Assembly: GCA_033032175.1 (NCBI GenBank)
Contig: CM065325.1
Location: 4,740,930 to 4,804,929 of the forward strand
Reading direction: 5' to 3'
DNA length: 64,000 bases
From: Saturnia japonica
Taxonomy: Eukaryota; Arthropoda; Insecta; Lepidoptera; Saturniidae
Below the pieces are notes generated by a model, which was not told the origin of the DNA, ran no database searches, and was given only the letters and a program-made list of their open reading frames with translations. Position 1 is the stretch's first letter. Every line of letters starts with the position of its first letter. The position numbers and the translations under genes are program-made. Positions 1 to 11,997 of this stretch are shown here, in pieces.

Positions 1-1685
1 CTTAGTAGCCCTTCTCTGTACATTATCAATGAGCTTAATGTCTTTTTTGAAGTAGGGATCCCAGATAATATAAGTATGTTCAAGAAGTGGTCTTATATAG
101 GTCTTGTATAACTTTATAAAAGTTTTAGCTGTTAGGAATTTAAATGCCTTGCGAATGATATAAAGGATCGAATTAGTTTTCTTCACAACCCCAAGCACAT
201 GAGTTCCCCATTTAAGATCTTTGGATACTGTAATTCCCAAGTCCCTTTGTGTTTCAACTGCGGTTATTTGCTCACCACTAAGATAGTATACCTGACAAGG
301 ATTATTACTACCAATGTGTAGCACGGAGCACTTATTCACATTTAAAGTTAGAAGCCAGTCATGAGTCCACTTAAAAATCGCATTAAGGTCATTCTGTATA
401 GCTTGCCAGTTGCTTCGAGGGTTAGCAAAAAATTTGGTATCATCAGCAAAAAGCGAAAAAGGTAGTTGCAGAGTATTTTTCAAGTCTGAGAGGTACAAGA
501 TAAAGAGCAATGGACCAAGCACCGAACCTTGAGGAACGCCACTGAGGACACTTCGCGGATCGGACATGACTTCGCCAATGCGCACCCGAAACGTTCTACC
601 AGAAAGGAAGTCGCATATCCAGGCTAAAATGCTCCCACGTATGCAAAGGTGTTCCAATTTGTGTATGAGGCGTTTCAGAGGAACACGGTCGAATGCCTTC
701 TCATAATCCAAGTAAACGATATCTGTTGGCTGTCCATTACTATGGTTCCGTGTCCACTCGTTTAAGCAATTTAGTAAATTGGTTGTAACAGATCGTTTTG
801 GGATGAAACCATGCTGCTCATCTAGGGTAATCTTTTCATGTATTAGAAATTCTCTTATGTGGCAAGCTATCATCTTCTCCATGGTTTTGCACAATACACT
901 GGTCAAACTTATGGGCCTATAGTTGACAGGCAGTAATTTATTTCCTTTTTTATAAATCGGTACTACATTTGCCGTTTTCCAGTCAGCTGGCACTACTCCA
1001 TCCTTCAGAGATTTGTTCATCATTTTCGCTATTTCGTCGCTTAGAGCTCCTGAGCATTTTTTTAATACCACTGAGGGTCTGTCGTCTGGCCCTGATGCTG
1101 TAGTATCACTGAAGCTAGATAACTTCTTTCTTAATATGTCTCCAGTAATACTTAAGTCTTGAATAGCGTTTATGACTCTAGGAACGTTGATATTTGGCAT
1201 CGGTCCATCAGGCTCGTTGATGAAGTTCAATTTAAACTGATCAGCGAAGGCTTCGGCAATTTTTTCAGGCTTCATTACAAGTTCATTTGAGACATTTTTT
1301 ATTACGTTAGGGATGCAGATTTTGGAGTTCAGTTGTTTTCTTATGTAACTGTAAAAAGCCTTAGGACCTGAGTCTATAATAGTTGATTCAAAAGTGGTTC
1401 TTCTGTTTCTAGATAGACTAATAATTTTGTTATTGACCTTTCTATATTCTCTATATGAGTGTTCATTTTGATCAATTCTATAATTATTCCACAGTACTTT
1501 TTTCAGTTTAGTTAACTTGACTATATCTTTGTTAATCCATGGTTTGTTGGTTCAACGTTTATTATATATTTTCTTTTTTGGTATAAAATTATCTACTGTG
1601 TAAAGGAATTGGTTTTTAAAAGTGAACCACACATCGTCTATAGATTCTTCTACTATATTCAAATTTCTACTATATTGGACTTTTT
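1..1685 (-). mobile_element. CR1/jockey-type LINE reverse transcriptase, truncated and running off the left edge
   Basis: Read on the minus strand, one frame stays open from about 1684 to base 1 and gives a reverse transcriptase. Visible motifs are NYRPIS near 916-924, GVPQGSVLGPLLFILYLSDL near 480-545 and the catalytic FADDT near 437-451, followed by a thumb region ending in DNVQRRATK at the window edge. There is no endonuclease domain upstream, so the copy is 5'-truncated at about 1685, the usual fate of LINE insertions. One in-frame TGA lies at 1552-1554, so the copy is dead. The FADDT-KFFA style and the short spacing suggest a CR1-like or jockey-like clade; the exact clade is inference. 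The 3' end is outside the window. Confidence 0.9.
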
Positions 1686-1885
1686 TTAGGGCCCAAAAAA
1701 ATTTAGGGCTATTTTTAGGGGCACAAATTGTATTTCATGCGTTATTAATTTGACTGACCAAAACGAGTAAAAAAGCAAAACGTCCATGGTACTATGTTTT
1801 GTTAATTGTCTAAGGATACTATACTAACAGATACAAATCACGGTGGCACGGGACTCCACAAAATACGTTCAAAGGGAGTTTTTGG

Positions 1886-2165
1886 CGGGGTCTTGAAGTG
1901 ACATGTTGCCTATGTTATGTAATATATGTGGCGTTTTGCGTGATATAGTTTGATTTTTGTGCATAAGTAACGTGGATTATAAATATAAGCTGAAAGCATT
2001 CATTCTGAGATCCCACAAAAACTTCCTAGAAAGTTCTAACAAGGGAGCCACCATCTTGTTAGGATACTGAATCGTCATAACACATGGCACTAGAATTTGC
2101 TCGATAATGGCAGTATAATGGTCTTCATTAAACAGGACCGGTTGCGAAGTTAGGAAGAAGAAGAA
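1886..2165 (+). repeat. Dispersed repeat family, copy A
   Basis: This 280-base stretch matches 36165-36420 in inverted orientation over most of its length. Shared blocks include GTGATATAGTTTG, the TATAAATATAAGCTGAAA region, TAACAAGGGAGC and the closing TTAGGAAGAAGAAG. It also matches 3160-3372 more weakly. A 66-codon open frame across it has no protein likeness and I treat it as chance. No terminal repeats or coding capacity were seen, so the class is unknown; a non-autonomous element or an old retroelement end are both possible. Confidence 0.7.
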
Positions 2166-2572
2166 GAACACGTTCAAAATTCAAATTTCAATTAAATTAA
2201 TGATTATATATCTATTGTATGAATTCGTATGTTAATTAAAATTAACATTTAAATTGCCGATAAGATAGATATTAAATAGTGAAATAAAACAGGAAACTCA
2301 TTTAAACTAGTGTTATTTAGAGCCATTTCATCTTAATCTTAGGGGTATTGTTTTAAGAGTTGCTAGCCCTGCTTTTTGGCAATCAAACAATATGGTTTCT
2401 AACTTTCTATAAGACGCTAAAGTGGAACGTATCTATTTATCATCTAATTTAAATATAACATAATCTAGCGCTTTCATAAATCACTCTTCTAACAGTTCCA
2501 ACCACAGAATAATATACTCTGTATCGAGAGGTTTCAACCAGAGATAAATAACAATTTGTTTCAACCTTCCAA

Positions 2573-2639
2573 CCTCTGGTTATTGGTCTATGCTTCCAAC
2601 ACTCAGACGGAGCTGGCATCATAGACCAATAACCAGAGG
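2573..2639. repeat. Perfect 20-bp inverted repeat with a 27-base loop
   Basis: The left arm at 2573-2592 (CCTCTGGTTATTGGTCTATG) is the exact reverse complement of 2620-2639. The loop contains ACTCAGACGGAGC. The arms would form a stable stem in RNA or extruded DNA. No gene overlaps it. It may be the core of a very short foldback element. Confidence 0.85.
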
Positions 2640-3159
2640 ATAGACGACCATCTTAGAACAATCGTTTTGTTTCGTTAGCGAGGTGATTTACACATATTCA
2701 CAGACGATACACATACACAACTTTCTATAGATACATTTTATACTTTTCATTCATGATTGATATCTCCATCGCATTTACTCTTGAAGTGGCCTAATGAGCC
2801 GTCCGCTACCTCTCTCTTTCCCTCATTATATTTGTATATATGGTACTTGTCAAATTACGTTAGTGATGGAATCATAGATTTAAATCGGTACTTTACGGTA
2901 AATAAGTAAACTAGTGATGTATTTTCGTGTCAATCGGTATTTTACAAAACAAATTACCGGTTTTTATCGATATTTTTGCGACGGCAACCATTTTACCAGA
3001 TTTATCAAACTGAATCTTAAAATAAAAGAAACGTAAGGATTACATAATATTTATTCTTATTGGGATTTACAAATATTAACATGCCATAAAACTTTCCCTT
3101 CATACTTCACGGGCTTAGGACCGGCTTTAAGCATTGTTTTAAAACCTCAGACCTAGGAA

Positions 3160-3372
3160 TTTCGGCAGGATCTTGAAGTGTTGTGGTGGTTTTTATTTTA
3201 ATTCATACCTTATGTTGGCTCTATATTGTGTAATTTTGGCGACATTTTACGTGATGTAGTTTGGTAATTTTGCACAAGTGGATTATAAATACCTAACTGG
3301 GAACATGCATTTTAAGTTCACATAAAACTCCCTGTAAAATTTAAAAAATGGAGCCTCGATCTTGTTGAAGCT
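3160..3372 (+). repeat. Dispersed repeat family, copy B (diverged)
   Basis: It shares with copy A, in the same order, the blocks TCTTGAAGTG, ACGTGATGTAGTTTG, GTGGATTATAAATA and a diverged GGAGCC..ATCTTGTT. It is more decayed than copies A and C and in the same orientation as A. Confidence 0.55.
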
Positions 3373-4754
3373 ATGTTTGAATATTGCAAGATAGATAATT
3401 ACATTTGGGTAAATACTTATTGTTTAACATTGACTTTGGCTGAAATGTGTAATAACAGTACGAACAGTTGCCATTCAATAAAAGAAAGACGGAGCGCATG
3501 GAACTAAAAGTGAAACCAGAAAAAAGGAAATACAAAATGGAACATTATTACAATTAAATGATCATAAGAATTAAAATATTACCATAAAACAATAGTTATT
3601 AAAAGTATATAAAATAAGTTTCTTAATATGACTCATGAATGTAGACAAAAACTACAGAAATAACAGAATTAATCATCAATATAAAAATCAATCGCTCACA
3701 ACGTATTTCTCAATATTATTACAGACAGGGAAAACAAATTTATATTACAATTAATTAATTAAGATCATAAGAATAAAAACATTACAAAATATTAACATAA
3801 AACAAAAGTTATTAAAAGTATACTTATAAAATAATTTTCTTAATATGAATCATGAATGTTGTTAAAAAATACACCAGACAAATTTGCATGCTTCATAAAA
3901 TATTTGTATGAATAATTAGTAAATATTACACATAATGCCTAATTAAGTAATTAGAAACAAAGAAAATATGCTAGATTATGACATGATTACATACTAGAAT
4001 TACATAATTATTATTTACCTTAAAAATCATAACAATACATGTGAGTATATTCATGCATCTTTTAAATTTTATTTTATAATTGATTCTGATTTAATCAATC
4101 AATGTTATATTATGTACATTAGATAACTAAGAACATTACCTAATAATAACAATGAATTATTAATAATATATTACAACTAGTAGTAGTACTATATTTTAAA
4201 AACAATGTAAACAAAATTTGCATACTCGTTAGAATTAACTATGAGGCATACTGAAGGAATTCTGTTAGTAATTGCAGTGATATATTTTGCAAAGGCATAG
4301 TAGATATAGGTATCTAGATCCAGTAATAATATATCTATACATAATAATAGTTAATAGAGGAATTAAAATAAAGACAATTTTAGTTGCAGAAACTATGATA
4401 ATAATAAGTAGTACCTATACAGTTAAATATGATTATGTAGTACTACGCCTTCTAACTGATCTGTAACTAAATCCTTTTGTAGCTTTAGTATGGATTAAAC
4501 TTTCCATTTCTACATCTTTAGATCTGGAATCAATATTATGCATTCGTCTGTTAAAATTAATGCCACCATTGTTTTACTTGCATTCTAATAAATAACAAAT
4601 AACCAAAAAGCTTTGAGAAAAGTTTCTTTGTGCATCTCACAATTGTACAATGTAGTATCAATTTTTTGTTCCAATGAACATTCTCAGGGGGAATAAAATT
4701 CTCTATGAATTCAGTGTCGTCAGTTTGAAAATTATCAATGTATGATCCATATTT
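3373..4754. other. AT-rich non-coding stretch with a degenerate duplication
   Basis: No gene was seen. Bases 3545-3665 and 3745-3865 are degenerate copies of each other: both hold GATCATAAGAAT, ACATAAAACAA or CCATAAAACAA, GTTATTAAAAGTAT and CTTAATATGA.TCATGAATGT. From about 4480 to 4754, minus-strand text looks like decayed P-element C-terminal coding sequence interrupted by stops. Confidence 0.5.
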
Positions 4755-4757
4755 TTA

Positions 4758-6112
4758 TTGGTTTACTAAATTTTGAAGGGTACCTAACATTTTGTCATCA
4801 TCATTAGCACAATTTGTAAATAATGACTTACCAGTAGTGATGTTATTAATTAATAAAGTTTTATAAGCCGAGACAAAGTGAGTACAATCTGGGTTGGTAT
4901 TGAAATTACCATGTGCTCTTATTAGACCAAAAAATTTTTCTAATGGATATTGGTTTAGTTGTCTGAGACTTAAAAATTTTACACCCTCAATAGAGCGTAA
5001 ATCAGACCACAGATGTTTCATAGTTTTAATATTATGCATAAAATGCTTCAGTGACAAAGGCTTGCTTTCCCTTTCAACGGAAGAATCAAACCGCATTGAA
5101 TTTAGTTTCTTCACAGCATTATTCCAGAAATCTATGTGTTCAGAATTTAAAGATAGAGCATGTTGCAATTTATAACCAGAGTGACCAAAACGATTTAAAC
5201 TATCAAACAAATCATTTATAAATAAAAGTATTTCTACTGTGAAAAGATCATTATCAATATCCACATTCGGAATAGAATATTCATGCTCCTGTAGAAAAAG
5301 CAGGGACTTCATATAAACTTCAAGCGATGTAGCCACTTGTCTGCTGAATACTTGAGCAGCTAGTTTGACCTGGAAATATACAATAAAGTAATTTTATTTA
5401 TAAAATAAAAAAATAATGCAGGGCAAAGCTAGTATCCATAATATACAGACGAAGTCGCGGGTACCAGCTAGTAAATATATATTCAGTAGTATTGGAGATG
5501 AAAATGACTAAAATATGTTGAGATCTCTTTAGTATGGGCAATCATACATCACTTTTGTCAAGCAAAGTGGTCATTTTATAAACTTCACATGCGACTGGGA
5601 TTTTAATAATTTTACTTACATAGGTACATAGTGTATATAAATGATTTCACGCCTATACAGGTTGATTTTTGAGATGGGTCAGTGAGAATTTTACTTACCT
5701 TCATTTTATCATATGATGTAGGTTTAACATGTTTGTCGGTGAGTTTAGTGCTTCTTGCTCGTCCACCATTTCCATCTACTTTATAAAGAATTTCAATGTA
5801 CTCCCACTTAGCACGCCGATTACCAATGAGAAGATCTTTCTTCTAAAAATTATTGCGAAAACATTTTAGTAAATGAGGTACATCATAGATGTGATATAGC
5901 CGGTTACTATTAATGTTATAGGAAACATTATTATCATTGTAGCCTTCACTGCGTACAAGTTCTCTATTTGAGTCCGATATTATTAGCTGCAACATTGGCA
6001 GAGCTTTGATCACTAACTGTGGCTCGAACTATGAATCCAGCTTTAAAAATTGCAAATACTACCTCCTTGATAATATTCTTTAAAACAAATGTTTTTACTC
6101 CATCTCGAGCAA
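4758..6112 (-). pseudogene. P-element (THAP9-like) transposase relic, two exons
   Basis: Minus-strand translation gives the RNase H-like part of a P-element/THAP9 transposase. The upstream exon (about 6110 down to 5699) reads IIKEVVFAIFKAGF, RATVSDQSSANVAA and HIYDVPHLLKCFRNN, with frame changes around 5845-5990. The downstream exon (5369-4758) reads VKLAAQVFSRQVATSLEVYM, then LNQYPLEKFFGLIRAHGNFN and ends NLVNQ. A GTAAGT donor (5698-5693) and a CCAG acceptor (5370-5371) bracket an intron of 329 bases placed exactly between KMK and VKLAAQVF, so the reading resumes in phase. The amino-terminal THAP DNA-binding domain is absent. Family identity rests on the conserved YPLE.FFG and NTNP blocks. 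It is a non-functional remnant; its ends were not found. Confidence 0.8.
5412..5471 (+). mobile_element. Helitron-like 3' terminus inside the P-relic intron
   Basis: The sequence GACGAAGTCGCGGGTACCAGCTAG followed by T resembles 3' ends of lepidopteran Helitrons, which finish in CTAG before a host T. A second CTAGT lies at about 5429. Only the terminus is present or recognisable; the rest is lost or very short. Confidence 0.35.
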
Positions 6113-6218
6113 ATTAACAATTCCACAAATTAACAAATATAAAATGTTTAATAATGTTAATTATGAACAACGAACAATAGCGGTTCAATTTGTTTTGTCA
6201 ATTTTGACAATTCCAATG

Positions 6219-6247
6219 AAAATGGCGGCCACAGACCAATATGGCGG
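6219..6247 (+). promoter_or_regulatory. Two YY1/Pho-type ATGGCGG motifs upstream of POLR1C
   Basis: AAAATGGCGGCC at 6219-6230 matches the YY1/Pleiohomeotic consensus (AANATGGCGGC), and a second ATGGCGG follows at 6241-6247. They lie about 225-250 bases upstream of the POLR1C start codon, in the expected promoter zone. No TATA box is evident. Regulatory function is inference. Confidence 0.4.
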
Positions 6248-6469
6248 AAGAATATCAATGAGTATGCCTTAGTGTGAGTATTTCTTTGTGTGAAAGAGAA
6301 ACGTAGCGGGTACGCTTATGGATTTTTCCCATGTTGAGTGAAATAGATGCGCGAGCTTTTCGTGTTAAAATATATAGGCGAGTTGACAGAGCCTGGCTGG
6401 CATCACTGCTTAGTGCTTTGGAGTTTTGGTTAGAAAACGAAAAATTATAATATTTAATATTAGGAAAAA

Positions 6470-9400
6470 ATGCCTAAACTTGAAGAAAAACCACGGGTTT
6501 TTTTGGAAGAATTCCGTGTAAAGGTACCTATGTTTTTCCTGTTCTTAAGTTATTTTTTATGTGAAGTAATTATTTTCTGTGGTTAGAGATATTTATTCAC
6601 CAAATAGTTCTTTGAATTTTTGAAATAATCTTTAAAAACATTTTTATTTTATAGAATGCGCCGGAAGATTATGGAATGGCTGATGAGAAATGGAGCTTCA
6701 AGAAATTTGTGAAAAAGATGCGCATTGTTATTGTACGAATGGACGCATTTGAAATGGAATTTGACATAATCGGTATTCAGCCAGCTTTTGCGAATGCATT
6801 CCGTAGACTGATGTTGAGCGAGGTCCCCAGCATGGCTATTGAAAAAGTTTTAATCAAAAACAATACGTCCATAATACAAGACGAAGTGTTAGCACACAGA
6901 TTGGGTCTCATCCCGCTAAAAGCAGATCCAAGATTGTTTGAATATAGACCTGAAGGTTTGTATAAATTTAACATTAATTTAACCTCACAGAGTTTGGGGA
7001 TTGTACAGTGTAAGATCTATAACTGAACTATTTTTAGAACTTTAGATTAATATTTTAAAAATTTGTTTACTGTTCTACAATGTTACCTACTAGTTTTTGA
7101 ACGTTGTTACAAATAGTTAATTTCATTAGTCTAATACTCTCAGGAAAATAATATTTGTCTTAAAAGTGTTCTAATTTTGATCCATAATTTTATACTGAAA
7201 AATGGTCACTGAACAATACAGTATCCTCAATTTCAAAAGTCCTAAAAACCCAAGAAGAAAATGTTTACTTTTGTTTATATTAAAGATCTTAAAGGTATAA
7301 ATAAATTATTTTGTATTTTTGTGTCACTGTATTTAAAATTTATTATATTATGTTATAAAATATACTTTGGTAATAAGGATTTTTTTTAATTCATCCACTA
7401 AGGATGTTAAATAGGAATGATGGTGCTGATGGAAAACCAGATTAGACACATGGCTAGTTATATATTAAAGTTTGAAATTTCTATGGTGATGTCATAGTAT
7501 ATCCTCTGGCTATTATAATTAGTTATACACTAACAGCCTGAGGCTGATGCGTGTATTCTATTTTGTATTGTTGAGTGCACTATTTAATTATCCAAGTGTA
7601 TAATGAGTTGATTTTTAAAAGAGCACAAACAGGGGGCACTTATAATATGCTGCAACAGCTTATTCCAATCATCTACCACTCAGTTGGATAAAAAATGCTG
7701 ATGTTATTACTCAGTAAAAATTATGTTTGTGCATTAATGCATTTTTATTAATTGATATCATCAATACTCTACAATCTACATAATGAAATTTGTGACAATT
7801 GGTATTCCAAATCATAAGTCTAGTAGGGTACATAGAGTCACTAGCGCTAAAATGTACAATGGCAGACATCCTGACTTGCAATAAATGACTAGTCAAAATG
7901 ATTACATATTAGAATATATACTTGCACAGATATTTTGCATTTCAGTTTCTGTTGACTTAAAATTACTATAATCATCATAGGCGCCGGTAGCAGGGTGCAA
8001 GGGGTGCCAGTGACATCCCTTGTTGAGAAAAAACACATAGAAAAAGATAAGTTTTTTAAACCACTTTCAAGTTACTGTTTATCTGAAAACTTAACATGTC
8101 TGGGTATGCTGTCCAAATTTATATAATACATGTATAATTATCTACAATAGCGATATATTGTTTTAACAATATTATTTTTGTTAATAGTATAGTGTGTAGA
8201 TACTGATCCATCTCCCTGGAAGTAATCCTGGCAGCACCTATGATAATCATTATGTAAATGTTAATATGATGTTGTACAGTAACATATTAATACAATAGTA
8301 ATACTATTAATACAATAGAACTTTAAATATATAATACCATATGTCATGTAATGTTTAACATTCTGTTTATTTACAGATGCGGCAGAAGGAACAGAATTTG
8401 ATACTCTAGAATTCTCATTAAAAGTGAAATGCACAATTAATAAATCTCAGCCTAAGGATTCATATAGAGCAGAAGACCTTTATGAGAATCATAGCAGTAA
8501 GCATATTAATAAAATTAAAACCATAACAAAGAGTATATTATAATTATCATTATTAACAAAAGGCTGGTTCCATAACAATAATTGTTGGTGGCTTGTTCAA
8601 TTTGTATTAACACTCTTCAGACTTTATTAAATTTGTATGTTACACCTGCATATTTAATTTTATGTCAATTTCATCTAGAGTAATAATGCATTTTAAAATT
8701 AATTAATTTGTTTACAAAATTGTTAAAGAAGGATAATTTATTAAATAAGACATAAATCACTTAACTCATATTTTAAAAGTAACACATTGGAGCAATACTT
8801 CAATAACAACCTCAATTCAGGATCACACCAAAACTAAATCAATCCTTATCTCTTCTTTCCTCACTTACCTCCACATCACCTCATCCTTATCTACACTTGC
8901 AACAGTGTCACATCGACCTGTCCACCATTAATCAATGAAATACTTCCAACTCAATATATTTACTTTTCAGTTTACTCATCTCAAATAAAGTGGCATCCAT
9001 TTGGCAACCAAGCAACAGTACATAAAGAAGCCGACATAGGGTCAGTACATGGTGATATACTTATATCAAAAATGAGACCTGGACATGAATTGGATCTAAA
9101 TCTAATTGCTGTAAAAGGCATTGGCAAAGACCATGCTAAATTTTCACCAGTTGGTAAGTATTATTTGCTTTCAGGTGATGAATCTTTTGAGAAAACTCAT
9201 GAATTAGCATGTCTGAATATGAAATTGGAGGTTTTATGGGTCTACATGGTTCAGTAGTTCAAGATGACTAATTATGATTCTCAAAATTCATTATACATAA
9301 CGTGTATGATATACACATGGGGAAGTTATCATTATATTGATGTACTTTTGTTAGCGACGCATAAGCCTAAGCGTAATGATATAAGAATAACATTTGTAAA

Positions 9401-11997
9401 TATAAGTTGTAAGGATGAATAATTTGCACAAACAATCAATAATTAAATGTTTGTAATGTTTTAAATATGTTACTATAGCGCGTAGGTATGTAAAGACAGT
9501 ATATAAGTCATGAAAATGTATGTAATCTAATAAAAATAATCACGTAAAGTACTAAAATAATATATTGTCAATAATTCATATTTTGTAAAAATTATACATA
9601 ATGTTTCGCGTGATATAAGTAGAATAGCCTTCCGTATGTATTTTATAACGTGTGTAAGCTCAAATAGTACGTATATAACGAGTCACAAGACGTTTTAAGG
9701 TTGCAATGTTTAATGCTTTATATCTCCCGTGTTTATTAACCTATAATGTTAAAGTTAGTTTTTTTGAATAGGTATTTATGTCTACATTAATGTGAAATAG
9801 TTTTTATTGTAATTGAATAACTGTAATTAGAGATATTAACAATTTATTGTATTCTGTATACAAGTAATAATAATAATAGACAGAGACAGCAATATTGCAA
9901 CCACTGCGCATTACCGCGGTTAACGGACCACACCCAAATTTGGTGATGAGCAGTACGGATAGAGACGCCATCGTCCGTCTCGCTCTCCGGCAAACCATAT
10001 AAAAGGCATTCTGCCGGGGCAAACGAGCGCACACGGGTACCACAAATTGAAGAATCAAGACTCAAGACTCAAGACTCAAGAAACTGGAAGTAACCGTACC
10101 CAGAAGATATAGTGTTAAGAAAGTGTATTGTCTTGAAGAATACAGCAAATTTTATTGTGGTGCCTGTGTGTCATTTCTTCGCATCTTCACTAAGTTCAAC
10201 CCGCCAGCGACCCAGTCCATTCCGCTCCGTGCTACGTCATCGCCGCGCCTACCAGCAGGCACCTCACTGCGTGTGTGTACCTTGATGTTTCGCCCTCTTC
10301 ACGCCTAGTAGTTTCGGGTGTGAACAGGGTTGGTCGCACGTAGTGAGAGGGGCTCGCACGCACTGGTTTCCAGACAGCTGGTTACCGTAGCGTGTTATCC
10401 GCCGTCGGTTATATACAGAGTACGAGGGAATCGTTTCCGTCGCGTTCGCGCCCTCGGTGCGCGGTCCCGCTCTGTATAGATTGACGTAGCACATTGTATA
10501 ATAGGCGGCCGGCTCCGCTTCGGGTCCGCGCTCATTTTAACTTTAGTCTGTCATGTTTAATCATTTACTTCTATACATCCACCAGCGCAGTAATGTTTTT
10601 TTTACTTCATGGCACAGCAAACTGACTGCATTGTATGATGGTGATGACAGTAAAATAAAATGAAAACAACAATCTGTATGAGTTGTCACTGTCATGATGG
10701 CTTGCAAAGCTTTGGGCAACCTGGATATACACTGGTTGATATTGAAATGCGAGCAATCAAACAAGTTACTGTGAAGGGCTTATCACCATAAGCATGATAG
10801 TCACAACCCACTTTATTTGACTACTAGATATAACAAGCTGATCTTGGAACCAAGATACCAAGGCAAATACAACATTTTGAACATGATGAATATTTGATAT
10901 CCATCATTCCCTGTCTCAGTAGTATTATACAGCGTTATTGTTTATTATATATGAAATCGGGCAGGGGCTGGTTCCATACACCAAAACCAACAACTTTTGT
11001 TCTACGACTTTCCGAAATACATTTGACAATTTTTTCATACAAAAAATAATAATTAATTTAATAAATGTAACTCTATGGAAACTCGGTAGCGCCACTGAAT
11101 AATACACGGTTAGGTACCTTCGCTTGCTGGCGGGTGCGGCGTGCGGTGTGCGGTGCCTTTCTTGTGTCCTAAGACTTTAAAGAATTTAGACAGTACAAAA
11201 AATCTATGATAATTTTTTTTTTAGTTATGTATTAGGAATTCGGTAAAGTCGTAGAACAAATGTTGCTAGATACGGTGTACAAAAGTAGCACACGGCCGGT
11301 TTCACACATAATAAAAATAACGCTGTATAATATTTACCATCAGGTGCCATCCCTCCAATCATCTTATCTCACTCACTTATTATTTATTTTAACCTTTTTG
11401 TAATCTAATTTAAGTGAAAATACTTTCAGCAACTGCATCATATCGATTATTACCTGAAATCACATTGACCCGTGAAGTCGGTAGTGGTGAAGCAGTATTG
11501 TTACAAAGCTGTTTTTCTCCTGGGGTAATAAATATAGATTCAGAAGGTAAAGCATATGTCAAAGAAGCGAGATACGACACTTGCAGCAGAAATGTCTACA
11601 GATATGATGAGATTAAGGATGCTGTAATTTTAAGTAGAGTGAGGGATCATTTCATATGTGAGTACTATAATTTGAGGTGATAACTATTAGAAGTTATAAG
11701 TCAGATAAAGAACTATTCCAGTACCTCATATGGAAAAAAGGAAAAAATATATAAGACTTATTCTTAAAATATAACAAATTATAAAAATTCTACCTATATT
11801 TTAAGTCCACTATGTCTAAAAGCTTATCTCCAAATATATGTCATAAATGATTTATTTAATACAATTTTGTGTATATTGTTTCAGTTAACATAGAGTCTGT
11901 GGGAGCTATGCCACCCAACATAATATTTATCGAAGCTGTAAAGATTTTGAGAGATAAGTGTAGATCATTTTTGGATGAACTAAATAAATTCAATTAA
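6470..11997 (+). CDS. POLR1C: DNA-directed RNA polymerases I and III subunit RPAC1 (AC40)
   Basis: This is the alpha-like subunit that pairs with AC19 (POLR1D) and nucleates assembly of nuclear RNA polymerases I and III. Coding exons, all GT-AG: 6470-6523, 6655-6955, 8377-8496, 8971-9153, 11430-11657 and 11885-11997. They sum to 999 bases, 332 aa plus stop, close to the roughly 346 aa of the human protein. Residues 61-83 hold the family signature ([20 protein letters not shown]), followed by [17 protein letters not shown] (99-115). Exon 4 has [13 protein letters not shown], exon 5 has [12 protein letters not shown], and exon 6 the C-terminal dimerisation helix (ESVGAMPPN...CRSFLDEL). The start is the first ATG after a purine-rich leader and gives a typical short N-terminus. 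Introns 2 and 4 contain transposons but all joins keep phase, so the gene looks intact. Confidence 0.95.
7976..8242. mobile_element. hAT-type MITE in POLR1C intron 2
   Basis: This 267-bp non-coding element has ends CATAGGCGCC and GGCAGCACCTATG, imperfect terminal inverted repeats, and is flanked by a perfect 8-bp duplication ATAATCAT (7968-7975 and 8243-8250). An 8-bp duplication with C..G ends fits hAT transposition. It carries no open frame and relies on a transposase elsewhere. Confidence 0.8.
9870..10540. other. GC-rich block in POLR1C intron 4, possible retroelement LTR or leader
   Basis: About 670 bases are much richer in G+C and CpG than the surrounding intron. A TATA-like TATAAAA lies at 9998-10004, followed by three tandem copies of ACTCAAG around 10058-10080. 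No protein family is recognisable in any frame. The make-up resembles an LTR plus leader or a 5' UTR of a retroelement, but I could not define ends or a target duplication. Confidence 0.35.
10925..11330. mobile_element. Foldback MITE with long terminal inverted repeats, POLR1C intron 4
   Basis: The left arm starts TTATACAGCGTTATT and includes AACTTTTGTTCTACGACTTTCCGAA; the right arm carries the reverse complement with scattered mismatches (TTCGGTAAAGTCGTAGAACAAATG near 11239-11262 and AACGCTGTATAA at 11319-11330). TA flanks both ends (10923-10924 and 11331-11332), suggesting a TA target duplication. The arms extend about 100 bases each. There is no coding capacity. Confidence 0.65.
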
